From CAVRAZ01 sp963719135 (GTDB lineage Bacteria > Pseudomonadota > Gammaproteobacteria > DSM-19610), in the NCBI GenBank assembly GCA_963719135.1, contig CAVRAZ010000012.1:41835-105834 (forward strand): a DNA stretch of 64,000 nt. Direction: 5' to 3'. Positions 45,642-54,091 of this stretch are shown piece after piece. The translations under genes were made by a program, and so were the position numbers. How positions within the stretch are numbered: position 1 is the first letter of the stretch; the number at the start of each line of letters is the position of its first letter. The notes under the pieces were generated by a model. The model was not told the origin of the DNA. It saw nothing but the letters and a program-made list of their open reading frames with translations, and did not search any database.

Positions 45642-46169
45642 ATGGGCAAAGTCCTTGCGCTGCTGATCATGATTCTGTCGGCTCTCGCGTCGGCAACCGG
45701 CTATATCTTGCTCACCGAGGAGATTCGTGCAGGGGAAAAGCAAATGGCCGATGGTCAGATACGGTTGGAACAAGGGCGGGACACACTCGAGGAAGGCAAA
45801 GTTGAGTTGGCGACCGGCAAGGAAAAGCTGGTAGTTGGCAAGAAGGAGTACGAGCAAGCGAGCGACAACCTGCTCCTGGTGTTGATCGACAAACTGCTGC
45901 ACAGCGGAAAGGGCTTCAAGGATGCGAGAAAACGTGTCGCCAAAGGAACCCAGCAAGTCGCCAAAGGCGAGGAGAAGGTTGAAGTTGGGGAAGATCGGCT
46001 TGCTGCAGGCGAGTTGAGACTGTCCCGGGGGAGTGAATGGATAATGTTGGCTAGGGCCGGACGCGTTGCCTGTGCGGTCGGGGCAGTATGCTTTAGCGCT
46101 CTATCGATTGTGTTTGGGTTCCGTTGGAGGCGATCACTGGCCAAGACCTTTGTACATACTGACACCTGA
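45642..46169 (+). CDS. Membrane-anchored repetitive coiled-coil protein
   Basis: 175 residues from ATG 45642 with a GAGGGG ribosome site. Membrane helices lie at residues 4-24 (LALLIMILSALASATGYILL) and about 143-163. Between them is a chain of seven-residue Gly-anchored repeats of the form GxxxLxxGKxxL (MADGQIRLEQGRDTLEEGKV, ELATGKEKLVVGKKEYEQAS, TQQVAKGEEKVEVGEDRLAA). Such repeats recall the tape-measure-like periplasmic region of YhgE/Pip-type proteins. Function unknown. Confidence 0.65.
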   Translation: MGKVLALLIMILSALASATGYILLTEEIRAGEKQMADGQIRLEQGRDTLEEGKVELATGKEKLVVGKKEYEQASDNLLLVLIDKLLHSGKGFKDARKRVAKGTQQVAKGEEKVEVGEDRLAAGELRLSRGSEWIMLARAGRVACAVGAVCFSALSIVFGFRWRRSLAKTFVHTDT

Positions 46170-46345
46170 CCAGGTGACGATGAACTGTGGGCGATCATCG
46201 AGACAATCAAACAGATCAAGCCCCGCCGCATTGGTGACCGCCATCTTTTCACTACGCGCCAGGGAAAGCCATACATCGATGAGCCTAGGAAGTGCAACGC
46301 GTTCGACTCACTCTGGCAGCGATTCATGGACAAGGTAATGGCAAA
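46150..46345 (+). pseudogene. Tyrosine integrase remnant
   Basis: The frame from 46176 reads DELWAIIETIKQIKPRRIGD, RHLFTTRQGKPYIDEPRKCN then AFDSLWQRFMDKVM, matching the start of the catalytic domain of phage-type tyrosine recombinases (LF.TRQGKPY...F.S.WQRFM). The core Arg/His/Tyr region is absent because the 180-bp element begins at 46351. It is the only integrase trace in the window. Confidence 0.6.
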
Positions 46346-46350
46346 CTGCG

Positions 46351-46530
46351 TATTCCGGCCCAAGATGAACACCCATTCTGGTTGAATGTGAACACCGATT
46401 CCGGACGAACGTGAACGCTCATTCCGGTTGAACGTGAACACTTTTCGGGATTTTCCGGAAGCACTGTTCACGATTCCGGAATCGGTGTTCACGTTCAACC
46501 GGAATCCTTCCCAACGCATTGTTTTTCAAT
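46351..46530. repeat. 180-bp MITE-like element, copy 2
   Basis: Same length, orientation and internal repeats as 33553-33732, with about 15% base differences by eye. It joins the integrase remnant to the end of another broken gene. Confidence 0.6.
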
Positions 46531-46775
46531 GTGTCAGGAAGCTCTCCGTCCTTCACGTCGGCTTCCAGCGCGTCCAGGTCTTCGGCGGTTTAGGCAACCG
46601 AGACGCAGTTGAAGTCGTCAGCCGACCCGCCTTTCCCGTAATAACACGCTTCCATCCAGCCGCGCAGGTTCGGATGCTTGCGCCAGTAGTGCAGCGCGTT
46701 TGCCTCCTCCACCTTGAAGTTCACCGGGCTTGTGACGGCTTCCGTTGTCGTCATTGCGTACATGTCGAGCCCCAT
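46529..46775 (-). pseudogene. Hypothetical plasmid/phage-type protein, stop-containing and truncated
   Basis: From the ATG at 46775: MGLDMYAMTTTEAVTSPVNF, KVEEANALHYWRKHPNLRGW and MEACYYGKGGSADDFNCVSV, then a TAA near 46590. After it the same frame continues TAEDLDALEADVKDGELPDT until the 180-bp element cuts it off. This is a small conserved protein family common on mobile DNA, of unknown function. A single nonsense change and the truncation make it a pseudogene. Confidence 0.55.
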
Positions 46776-46779
46776 TGTT

Positions 46780-47159
46780 GTTTTCCTTTCGTTGTGAATG
46801 ACCGTCCCGAAGGACGCGTAACGAAAGGCAGCGGACATAAGCCGCAGCCGTCATGGGCAACACGGCTCCGCAAGGAGGTGGTGCGGGCAGCCCATTGACG
46901 GCAAGGCGGCCGCCGCCAGGAACGCGGCCATGCCTTCGGGAGGGTCGGCAACGAAAGAGAGGACCACTGGACAGAGCTGTACACGGCACGGCGGAACGCA
47001 AGCCATTACGGCTCTGGCGCTTTAGACGATGCGAAGCGTCTGCGGGCTGCCGCAAGGGGGCGGAACAGGCAGGTCAGATAAAACTATGCGAAAACCGGTA
47101 ACGGGGACTGAGCCCGCGCGAGGGATCGAAGCCAGGATGGCCGAAACCCGCGTTCAGCA
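46780..47159. other. No gene recognised
   Basis: GC-rich, frames in both directions are Arg-rich and look spurious. Confidence 0.3.
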
Positions 47160-47771
47160 GGGGTTTAGTTCACGAGAGCCCGGTCCGGGACACCCGGACG
47201 CGCCCATCTCTTTGATAGAACGAGACAAAAGCAGCAGCAAACAGCGTGCGTTGGTGACCCCGGCCAAGCGGGGCAAGGGGAACAAGGCCAAGGTATCGAC
47301 GAACCGCGGACGCCGGCCGAACGGCGCGCTGCCATGACCTGGGCGCAGCGATTAAAGCGCGTATTCAGTATCGACATCGAGACCTGCAGCGAATGCGGCG
47401 GCGCGGTCAGGATCATTGCCTGCATCGAAGACCCGGTCGTGCTTCAGAAGATACTCACCCATCTGAAGGAAAAGGCTGCCCCGGAACCGCTGAGCCTGTT
47501 GCCCTCAGCACGGGCGGCGCCTACCGCTCTGTTTGGCTGAAGTCACTTTTCCCGTTCGACACGCATTGCTGTCACCTGTGGGGCACGGCAGGGGGGCCGT
47601 TGGCCTGACGACCAGGAGGGGCCGCAAAGTGGCACTGGCGAGGGCGGATTGTTCGTTGACGAGGACAGAATTGGGCAAGATTACGGGGTGGTGGCAAGGC
47701 GCATGCCCCGTGGTGACCTGTGAATTGGCAGTTGATCGGTGTGGAAAAGGGCGTTTATCCTTCTTATACTC
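47160..47771 (+). mobile_element. IS91-type transposase 3' part and element terminus, copy 2
   Basis: The longer copy begins near SREPGPGHPDAPISLIERDK and contains ALVTPAKRGKGNKAKV, then shifts frame near 47298 to DEPRTPAERRAAMTWAQRLK, RVFSIDIETCSECGGAVRII and the end at 47540. The non-coding terminus to 47771 ends CTTATACTC. The 5' two thirds of the transposase are missing. Confidence 0.75.
47742..47770 (+). promoter_or_regulatory. Outward-facing promoter in the IS91 terminus
   Basis: TGGAAA (47742-47747) and TATACT (47765-47770) are separated by 17 bp, 20 bp before the ATG at 47790. The same pair exists in copy 1. It could drive the secreted cluster that begins directly after the IS end. 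Confidence 0.4.
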
Positions 47772-47789
47772 GGTCAAGGAGAATGAAAA

Positions 47790-48251
47790 ATGGAAACTGA
47801 TCGGTTATCGCATCGGATCTTGACGCACGCCGGCCGTGCGGCAGTGATCGCGGTCCTGCTCCTCGGGCTCGGTACACGAATCACGCCCGCGGCAGACACT
47901 GCGGCGCCAGGCGCACCGCATTACGCGACCACGTTGTTGACCGACGATGAAGAGCAGCAGCAAGAGAAAGACGTGTTCGGCCACGAAACGCCCAAGATCT
48001 ATTTCATCGGCACTTTGGCTGACACACCGGCCGGCACACCAGTCAAGATAGTGTGGATTGCAGAGAAAACGGAAGTTACGCCGCCTGACTACGTCATTAT
48101 TTCCAAGGAAATGCAGGCGGGCGGATTGATCAACCGGGTCACGTTCTCGATGAGCCGCCCCGATAACGGCTGGCCCGCGGGCATTTACCGGGCCGAGCTT
48201 TATATCGCCGGCACACTGGCAGTGAAGATCCCCTTCAAGGTGGTGCAGTGA
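47790..48251 (+). CDS. Secreted protein of unknown function, Ig-like
   Basis: 153 residues from ATG 47790 (AAGGAG 9 bp upstream). Signal peptide through ITPAADT. The mature part is a beta-sandwich-like domain: PKIYFIGTLADTPAGTPVKI, VWIAEKTEVTPPDYVIISKE, VTFSMSRPDNGWPAGIYRAE and LYIAGTLAVKIPFKVV. The NGWPxGxYRxE(L/I)Y motif occurs in small bacterial periplasmic proteins of unknown role. First gene of a four-gene envelope cluster. Confidence 0.65.
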   Translation: METDRLSHRILTHAGRAAVIAVLLLGLGTRITPAADTAAPGAPHYATTLLTDDEEQQQEKDVFGHETPKIYFIGTLADTPAGTPVKIVWIAEKTEVTPPDYVIISKEMQAGGLINRVTFSMSRPDNGWPAGIYRAELYIAGTLAVKIPFKVVQ

Positions 48252-48354
48252 CAGTAGGATTGAGGGCCGGCATTTGTCGCAGGCTACACGAGGGAGGAGC
48301 CGGTTCCTCATGGCTCGACGTAAAGTTATCGACGATCAACAGGAGTCCATTGCA

Positions 48355-48849
48355 ATGTCCAAGACACACTTAGCACTGCTTGCCCACGCAATCCTGATAC
48401 TCGCCCTGTGCGCATCGGGCCTGACCGTATCTGCGGCGGATGAAACCCCGGCTTCCGCGTCCAATGTGCTGGCCAGTGCGGACGGCGAGCAATCGGGGAC
48501 GCGCGTGGAGATCACCAAACTGAAGCGTAACAGCGGGGATACCGTCACCCTGAACTATGTGTTGGTGAATGACTCCGACGCGAACCTGGCCACTAGCGAT
48601 CTCTTGAAAGCGTACGCATACAATAGCAGTGACGGCGTCACGTTGATCGATGCGGCGGGAAAGAAAAAGTATCTTGTCATTATGGACAGCGATAAAAAAT
48701 GTCTGTGCAGCGCCGATCTCCATGGCGTTCCGGCAAAGTCCCGCATTAATCTCTGGGCGAAATTCCCCGCGCCACCAGCGGACGTGAAAGAGATCTCCAT
48801 CGCCATCCCGCACTTCCAGCCCATCGATGATGTACCGATCAGCCAGTGA
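48355..48849 (+). CDS. Secreted protein of unknown function
   Basis: 164 residues from the ATG at 48355 (AGGAG 8-9 bp upstream; the frame is open further 5'). Signal peptide ends VSAADET. The mature beta-rich domain reads GTRVEITKLKRNSGDTVTLN, YVLVNDSDANLATSDLLKAY, KKYLVIMDSDKKCLCSADLH and AKFPAPPADVKEISIAIPHF, resembling DUF4352/CHRD-like extracellular sandwich domains with a CLC pair. It is followed by the OmpA-type gene. Confidence 0.65.
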   Translation: MSKTHLALLAHAILILALCASGLTVSAADETPASASNVLASADGEQSGTRVEITKLKRNSGDTVTLNYVLVNDSDANLATSDLLKAYAYNSSDGVTLIDAAGKKKYLVIMDSDKKCLCSADLHGVPAKSRINLWAKFPAPPADVKEISIAIPHFQPIDDVPISQ

Positions 48850-48872
48850 GCTTGTTTGTTCGGAGAAGAACA

Positions 48873-49436
48873 ATGAAACACTGTGCGCAATGGCTGCTCG
48901 CGCTGCTTTTCCTGTCGCCTTATCTGGCCTGCGCCGAACCCCAATCGGCACCCGCGGCGAATTTGGCAAGCAGCATTCGCGACCTGCAATTCCCCACCCG
49001 CGATCTTGATTTCAAGATTGAAGACCTGGGCGGCAAGGTCCAGAACCTGGAAGTCAAGGAGACGCCCACCGAGATCCGCATCGAACTGTCCGCGGACGTG
49101 CTGTTCGACTTCGACAAAGCCACGCTCCTGCCAAAGGCGCAAGAGGCTTTGAAGCAGGCGGCGACGGTGATTCGCGACAAGGCGAAGGGCACGGTGCGCA
49201 TCGACGGTTATACCGACGCCAAGGGTTCCGCCGCCTACAACCAGAAACTCTCTGAAAAGCGCGCCAACGCTGTTCGGGACTGGTTTGTCAGACAGGGAGG
49301 TTTGACGGCCGTCAGATTCGCCACGCAAGGCTTTGGTGCCAGGAATCCGGTCGCGCCCAACACCCACCCGGACGGCTCCGACAATCCGGAAGGTCGTCAG
49401 AAGAACCGCAGAGTGGAGATTACGCTGGGGAAGTAA
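48873..49436 (+). CDS. OmpA-family peptidoglycan-associated protein
   Basis: 187 residues from ATG 48873 (CGGAGAAG ribosome site). Signal peptide ends YLACAEP. A short linker with heptad-like repeats (IRDLQFPTRDLDFKIEDLGG) leads into the OmpA C-terminal domain (about 75-187): SADVLFDFDKATLLPKAQEA, VRIDGYTDAKGSAAYNQKLS, EKRANAVRDWFV and GRQKNRRVEITL. It would bind peptidoglycan non-covalently. With its two neighbours it suggests a cell-envelope unit. Confidence 0.88.
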   Translation: MKHCAQWLLALLFLSPYLACAEPQSAPAANLASSIRDLQFPTRDLDFKIEDLGGKVQNLEVKETPTEIRIELSADVLFDFDKATLLPKAQEALKQAATVIRDKAKGTVRIDGYTDAKGSAAYNQKLSEKRANAVRDWFVRQGGLTAVRFATQGFGARNPVAPNTHPDGSDNPEGRQKNRRVEITLGK

Positions 49437-49497
49437 TTCGAACCCGCGGGACAAGCACGGACAGGCGCCCTCCGATCGGCACAGGGAACCATAACGG

Positions 49498-49707
49498 ATG
49501 AATAAAATCTTCCTTAGCATGTCGCTGCTACTGCCGTTGGTCGGCTGCGGCCGCACGGACGGCGAGGACCTGATAATCCGGCGTAACGGCGATACCCCCG
49601 GGGGCGCGTTGCTCGGGTGCGGGCCGGCGGACTGCGTGTTCAAAGGCAGCTCGGCCCTCCAGAGCATTGACCGATCGATGATCGAGTGGATCGGGCTTCA
49701 CACTTAG
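49498..49707 (+). CDS. Small lipoprotein, possibly truncated by a stop
   Basis: 69 residues with a lipobox (LLPLVGC, Cys about residue 17), then two Cys in LLGCGPADCVFKG. The frame stops at TAG (49705-49707), but continues beyond it as APPPSVADPTSDEVHLADRS VQQGGLLGINAD, and a Pro-rich stretch follows in another frame. The gene may once have been longer. Last member of the envelope cluster. Confidence 0.6.
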   Translation: MNKIFLSMSLLLPLVGCGRTDGEDLIIRRNGDTPGGALLGCGPADCVFKGSSALQSIDRSMIEWIGLHT

Positions 49708-50070
49708 GCGCCACCCCCGTCGGTCGCCGACCCAACGAGCGACGAGGTGCATCTCGCCGACCGTTCCGTGCAGCAGGGAGGACTCCTGGGTATCAACGCC
49801 GATGTGATCGTGACTCAGCGCGGCCAGTACCCGCGCACCCACGGCCCGCTGGATCCATTTCGCACCACCGCAGGCCAAGCGCAACGGGGACCCCATCTAC
49901 CAGGGAGACCCTGGCCCGTCGACGCCCCCGACAGACGAGAAACCTCCACCCGCATCGCCGCCGCCCCCGGACTCGCCACCTGCCGCGTCGTCGGCGCGTC
50001 CGCCGCAGCCTCTCAACGAGGCGTTTACCGGCTGTCCAAAGGACAAGCCCCTTGGCGGCTGGGCTGGCCA
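49708..50070 (+). pseudogene. Probable disrupted continuation of the lipoprotein gene, Pro-rich
   Basis: Directly after the TAG the same frame stays open for over 100 codons; from about 49845 a second frame gives a Pro-rich protein-like run (FAPPQAKRNGDPIYQGDPGP, STPPTDEKPPPASPPPPDSP, LNEAFTGCPKDKPLGGWAGQ). It ends near the zwf fragment. The reading is uncertain. Confidence 0.35.
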
Positions 50071-50074
50071 ATTA

Positions 50075-50595
50075 CCTGCGCTTCCGGCTGTCTCCGAACA
50101 CCGCCGTCGCCCTTGCCGCGCGCGTCAAGCGGGCGGGCAAGGAATATATCGGTGACCAGCGCGAGCTTTACCTGTCGGAAGAACAGCCGGGCGCTGAAAC
50201 GCCCTACGAACGCTTGTTGAGCGACGCCATGGCCGGCGACGGTGCGCTGTTCACCCGCGAGGACGCGGCGGATCTGCTGCAACAGGAAGGCATCGCCGTA
50301 CGCTGTGTGTCGATGCCGAGTTGGGAGTTGTTCGAGGCCTTGCCGCAAACCGAGCGCGGTGCCGTATTGCCTCCTTCGGTCGGGGCGCGGCTGGCGGTCA
50401 AACTGGGCGTGTCGCAAGGCTGGCAGCGCTACATCGGGGCCCACGGCGAGATGCTCTCGGTGGAACGCTTTGGCGCTTCCGCACCGGCCCCGGTGTTGCT
50501 GCACGAAACGGTTTTAGCGTCGACAACGTCTGCCTGCGAGCCCAGGCCCGGCTGGCGAGATTGCGTGCCTCCGCGCACCCTGAAAATAAAGGCTG
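50075..50595 (+). pseudogene. Fusion remnant: zwf 3' fragment joined to tkt 3' fragment
   Basis: One open frame reads first as the C-terminal region of glucose-6-phosphate dehydrogenase (NYLRFRLSPNTAVALAARVK, ELYLSEEQPGAETPYERLLS, GDGALFTREDA), then without a break as the C-terminal domain of transketolase (LLQQEGIAVRCVSMPSWELF, LAVKLGVSQGWQRYIGAHGE, MLSVERFGASAPAPVLLHE). The junction is near 50268. The transketolase end (GFSVDNVCLRAQARL) is in another frame, so there is also an indel near 50510. Neither catalytic part is present. Confidence 0.7.
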
Positions 50596-50610
50596 ACACA
50601 TACCGTGGCA

Positions 50611-52281
50611 ATGAATATCCATCCATTGGCGGGCAAGCTCGCCCCGGTCGCGTCGCTGGTCAATGTGCCGCGACTCATCACGGCCTACTTCAGCAACCGG
50701 CCCGACGCCGCCGTGCCCGCGCAAAGGGTCGCCTTCGGCACCTCCGGGCATCGCGGTTGCGCCTTCGATCACAGTTTCAATGAATGGCATGTGCTGGCCA
50801 TCAGCCAGGCGATTTGCGATTACCGCCGACAGCAGGGCATCGATGGCCCGCTGTTTCTCGGCATCGACACCCACGCGCTGTCCGAACCGGCGTGTGTCAG
50901 TGCGCTGGAAGTAATGGCCGCCAACGGTGTCGAGGTGATGCTCGCTACCAACGACGAATACACGCCCACGCCGGTGATTTCCCACGCCATCCTCACTTAC
51001 AACCAGGGCCGCACGACTGGTCTGGCGGACGGTATCGTCATGACGCCCTCGCACAATCCGCCCGACAGCGGCGGCTTCAAATACAACCCGCCCAACGGCG
51101 GTCCGGCCGGCAACGAGGTCACTCGCTGGATGGAAACCCGGGCCAACACCTTGCTGGCAGATCAATTGCGCGGCGTGAAGCGCGTGACTCTCGCCCAGGC
51201 CCTGAGCGCGTCCACCACCCACCGCCACGATTATCTCAATGCCTACATCAGCGATCTTGGCAATGTGCTCGACATGGATGCGATACACGGTTCGGACCTC
51301 CGCATGGGGGTGGACCCGCTCGGCGGTGCCGGCGTGCACTACTGGGAGCCGATTGCCGAACGCTATGACCTGAAGCTGACGCTGGTGAACAACGTCGTCG
51401 ATCCGACCTTCCGCTTCATGACGCTCGATTGGGACGGCCAGATTCGCATGGACCCGTCCTCGCCCTACGCCATGCAGAGCCTCATCGACATCAAGGATCG
51501 CTACGACATCGCCTTCGCCTGCGACACCGACCACGACCGGCATGGCATCGTCACCCGCAACGCCGGTTTACTGCGGCCCAACCATTACCTGGCCGTCGCC
51601 ATCTTCTATCTGTTTCAGCACCGCCCGCAATGGAGCCCGGAGGCGATGGTCGGCAAGACCCTGGTCAGCAGCCAGATGATCGACCGCATTACCGCCAAAC
51701 TCGGCCGCAAGCTTTATGAGGTGCCGGTCGGCTTCAAATGGTTTGTGAAAGGCCTGCTAGACGGCTCGCTCGGCTTCGGTGGTGAAGAAAGCGCGGGCGC
51801 TTCATTTCTGCGTCGCGATGGACGGGTCTGGACGACCGACAAGGACGGCATCATCCCGGCCCTGCTGTCGGCGGAGATCACCGCTGGCATGGGCCGCGAT
51901 CCCGGTGAAATCTATGCGCAGCTTGCGCGTGAGTTTGGCGATCCAGCCTACGACCGGATTGAGGCACCAGCCACACCGGAGCAAAAGCAACGTCTGGCGC
52001 AACTCTCGCCGCAACAGGTGCAGTCGTCCGAGTTGGCGGGCGAAAAGATCCAGAGCATCCTCACCCGGGCACCTGGCAACGACGCGTCCATCGGCGGCCT
52101 CAAGGTGGTGACCGAAAGCGGCTGGTTCGCGGCGCGTCCGTCCGGCACCGAAGACATCTACAAGATTTATGCGGAGAGCTTTCGAGGTGAGGATCACCTG
52201 CGCCGCATCCAGTCCGAAGCACAGACCATCGTCAGTACCGCTCTGGCGGCATCCGCGACGGAAGCGGAGGAGAAACCATGA
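50611..52281 (+). CDS. pgm: Phosphoglucomutase (alpha-D-glucose-specific)
   Basis: 556 residues from the ATG at 50611 (a GTG lies 6 bp upstream). All active-site elements are present: substrate and phosphoserine loop MTPSHNPPDSGGFKYNPPNG, metal loop FACDTDHDRHGIVTRN, sugar loop FGGEESAGASFLR and phosphate loop AARPSGTEDIYKIYAES. It interconverts glucose 1- and 6-phosphate, linking glycogen and central metabolism. It overlaps the glycogen phosphorylase fragment by 4 bp; zwf/tkt remnants lie upstream, so this was a sugar-phosphate operon. Confidence 0.93.
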   Translation: MNIHPLAGKLAPVASLVNVPRLITAYFSNRPDAAVPAQRVAFGTSGHRGCAFDHSFNEWHVLAISQAICDYRRQQGIDGPLFLGIDTHALSEPACVSALEVMAANGVEVMLATNDEYTPTPVISHAILTYNQGRTTGLADGIVMTPSHNPPDSGGFKYNPPNGGPAGNEVTRWMETRANTLLADQLRGVKRVTLAQALSASTTHRHDYLNAYISDLGNVLDMDAIHGSDLRMGVDPLGGAGVHYWEPIAERYDLKLTLVNNVVDPTFRFMTLDWDGQIRMDPSSPYAMQSLIDIKDRYDIAFACDTDHDRHGIVTRNAGLLRPNHYLAVAIFYLFQHRPQWSPEAMVGKTLVSSQMIDRITAKLGRKLYEVPVGFKWFVKGLLDGSLGFGGEESAGASFLRRDGRVWTTDKDGIIPALLSAEITAGMGRDPGEIYAQLAREFGDPAYDRIEAPATPEQKQRLAQLSPQQVQSSELAGEKIQSILTRAPGNDASIGGLKVVTESGWFAARPSGTEDIYKIYAESFRGEDHLRRIQSEAQTIVSTALAASATEAEEKP

Positions 52282-53174
52282 GCGAACAGACACCAATCAA
52301 TCATCCCAAGCAGCATCTTTTGTTCACGGACATCGAGGGCTTCGATACCCTGTCCGAGCTTGCCCTGGATATGCGCTGGACGTGGAATCATGCCACAGAC
52401 CAGGTGTGGCGGCAGTTGGATCCCGCGCGCTGGGGACTGACGCAAAATCCCTGGGTTGTTTTGCAGACTGTCTCACGGGAGAAGCTCCAGGGTGTCCTGG
52501 CCGATCCCACATTCCGCAAGAACATCGACGACCTGGTGCAAGCCAGGCGGGATGCCGTCGCGGCACCGGCTTGGTTTCAACAGACCCACCCGCAAGCGCC
52601 GCTCACCTGTGTCGCGTATTTCAGTATGGAATTCATGTTGAGCGAAGCCTTGCCCATCTACTCGGGCGGGCTCGGGAACGTGGCCGGCGATCAACTCAAG
52701 GCCGCCAGCGATCTGGGCGTGCCGGTCATCGGCGTGGGGCTGCTCTACCAGCAAGGCTATTTTCGCCAGGTGTTCGACAAGGACGGCGCGCAACAAGCCC
52801 TGTTTCCCTACAACGACCCGGGTCAGTTGCCGATCACGCCACTGCGCCAGGCCAACGGCGAGTGGTTGCGCCTGGAGATCGCCTTGCCCGGCTACTCGGT
52901 CTGGCTGCGCGCTTGGCAGGCCCAGGTTGGGCGCGCGAAGCTGTACCTTTTGGACAGCAACGACGCGGCGAATTACCCCGCGCGCCGAGGCATCACCAGC
53001 GAGCTGTACGGCGGCGGGCCGGAGTTGCGCCTGAAACAGGAAATGCTGCTCGGGATCGGCGGCTGGCGCTATGCCTGTCTCCTCGGCTACACCTTCCATA
53101 CCGGTTTTCCGGTTCGATGTCATCTGATCATGCTTGAGTCCGCATCGCTCTATGGGCAGGAGCGGCTGTCCTAA
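52278..53174 (+). pseudogene. glgP': Alpha-glucan phosphorylase, 3' truncated
   Basis: The frame encodes the N-terminal ~265 residues of a glycogen/alpha-glucan phosphorylase (LALDMRWTWNHATDQVWRQL, VAYFSMEFMLSEALPIYSGG, LGNVAGDQLKAASDLGVPVI, GVGLLYQQGYFRQVFDKDGA). After GIGGWR the family sequence stops and unrelated residues follow to 53174. The PLP-binding catalytic half (about 550 residues) is missing. The start overlaps pgm (ATGA). Confidence 0.85.
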
Positions 53175-53329
53175 TCGAACCGTTCAGGATAAAGTGATTT
53201 TCGGTCTGGAGCGCAACAGCGGCAAATAACCGCGGGTTTCGAGCGGCACATACAATCCGGATTGGACTGACGCCAGAATGGTGCCACGCTTCGCGTGGAC
53301 GCACCCTGAAGCCCATGTGCTATGGTCCG
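53175..53329. other. Junction region, nothing recognised
   Basis: Lies between two truncated genes. No gene seen. Confidence 0.3.
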
Positions 53330-54015
53330 CGCAGGCTTCCGGCAACGACGGGTCTGCACGTCTATTTAACAAGCTCAAGCCGGCAATGCTTGCAGCGTTT
53401 GAGCGAAGCGACGTTCGTGACCGGGAACTTGAACAACTTATCGAGAGGCTGATTTCTATCGCAATTTGGCAATGTCAAGGAAATGCACAAGAATTCGAGC
53501 TGAGCACTGCCGAAGTGAAGCAAGCACTCTCCATCGCGCCGCCAGCGATGCGCCAGAGCGCGAGCGCACAGCTCTGGCGATGGATGTATGCAGATGACTG
53601 GGTGCCAACGGATAAATCCGAGCGCTGGAGAACGATCATCGGACCATTGTTCCGTGATATTTGGCCTCTCGGGGCTGGATTGGGATCCGAGGACATTTCC
53701 CGGAACCTTGTCAACATGGCATGTGAGTGCGAACGCGCATTCCCGGATGCAGTGAATTTGATAATGGACTTTATTGTCCCATACAAGCTCTGGTATCGCG
53801 CATGGCTGCAGCCGCAAGAGCAATACAACGATCTAATACAGCGATACCCGATTTCGTTGCTTCGGTTGACCAGCGCTCTCATTGATCCATCAGTGTACCC
53901 GGTACCAGATGACCTAGGAGAACTGCTCGACAAATGCAGGAACGCTGATACGTCTGTTGTAGAGGAACCCAGCTACGTTCGGCTTTATGGACTGAGACGA
54001 CAACGCGGCGCGTGA
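53330..54015 (+). pseudogene. C-terminal fragment of a SIR2-associated (DUF4020-like) defence protein
   Basis: About 228 residues of helical sequence with WMYADDWVPTDKSERWRTII, GPLFRDIWPLGAGLGSEDIS, AFPDAVNLIMDFIVPYKLWY and LIDPSVYPVPDDLGELLDKC. The RW(R/T)...GP.F..IWPLD pattern is that of the DUF4020 domain found at the C-terminus of large SIR2 proteins, including anti-phage sirtuins. The SIR2 domain is missing. The match is from memory and should be tested. Confidence 0.5.
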
Positions 54016-54091
54016 GGCAAAGGGCGTGGTCACATTCTGAGCATGCCAAGACAGAGCAGTTGCAAGTACGAACACACGGGGAGCTAGACTC

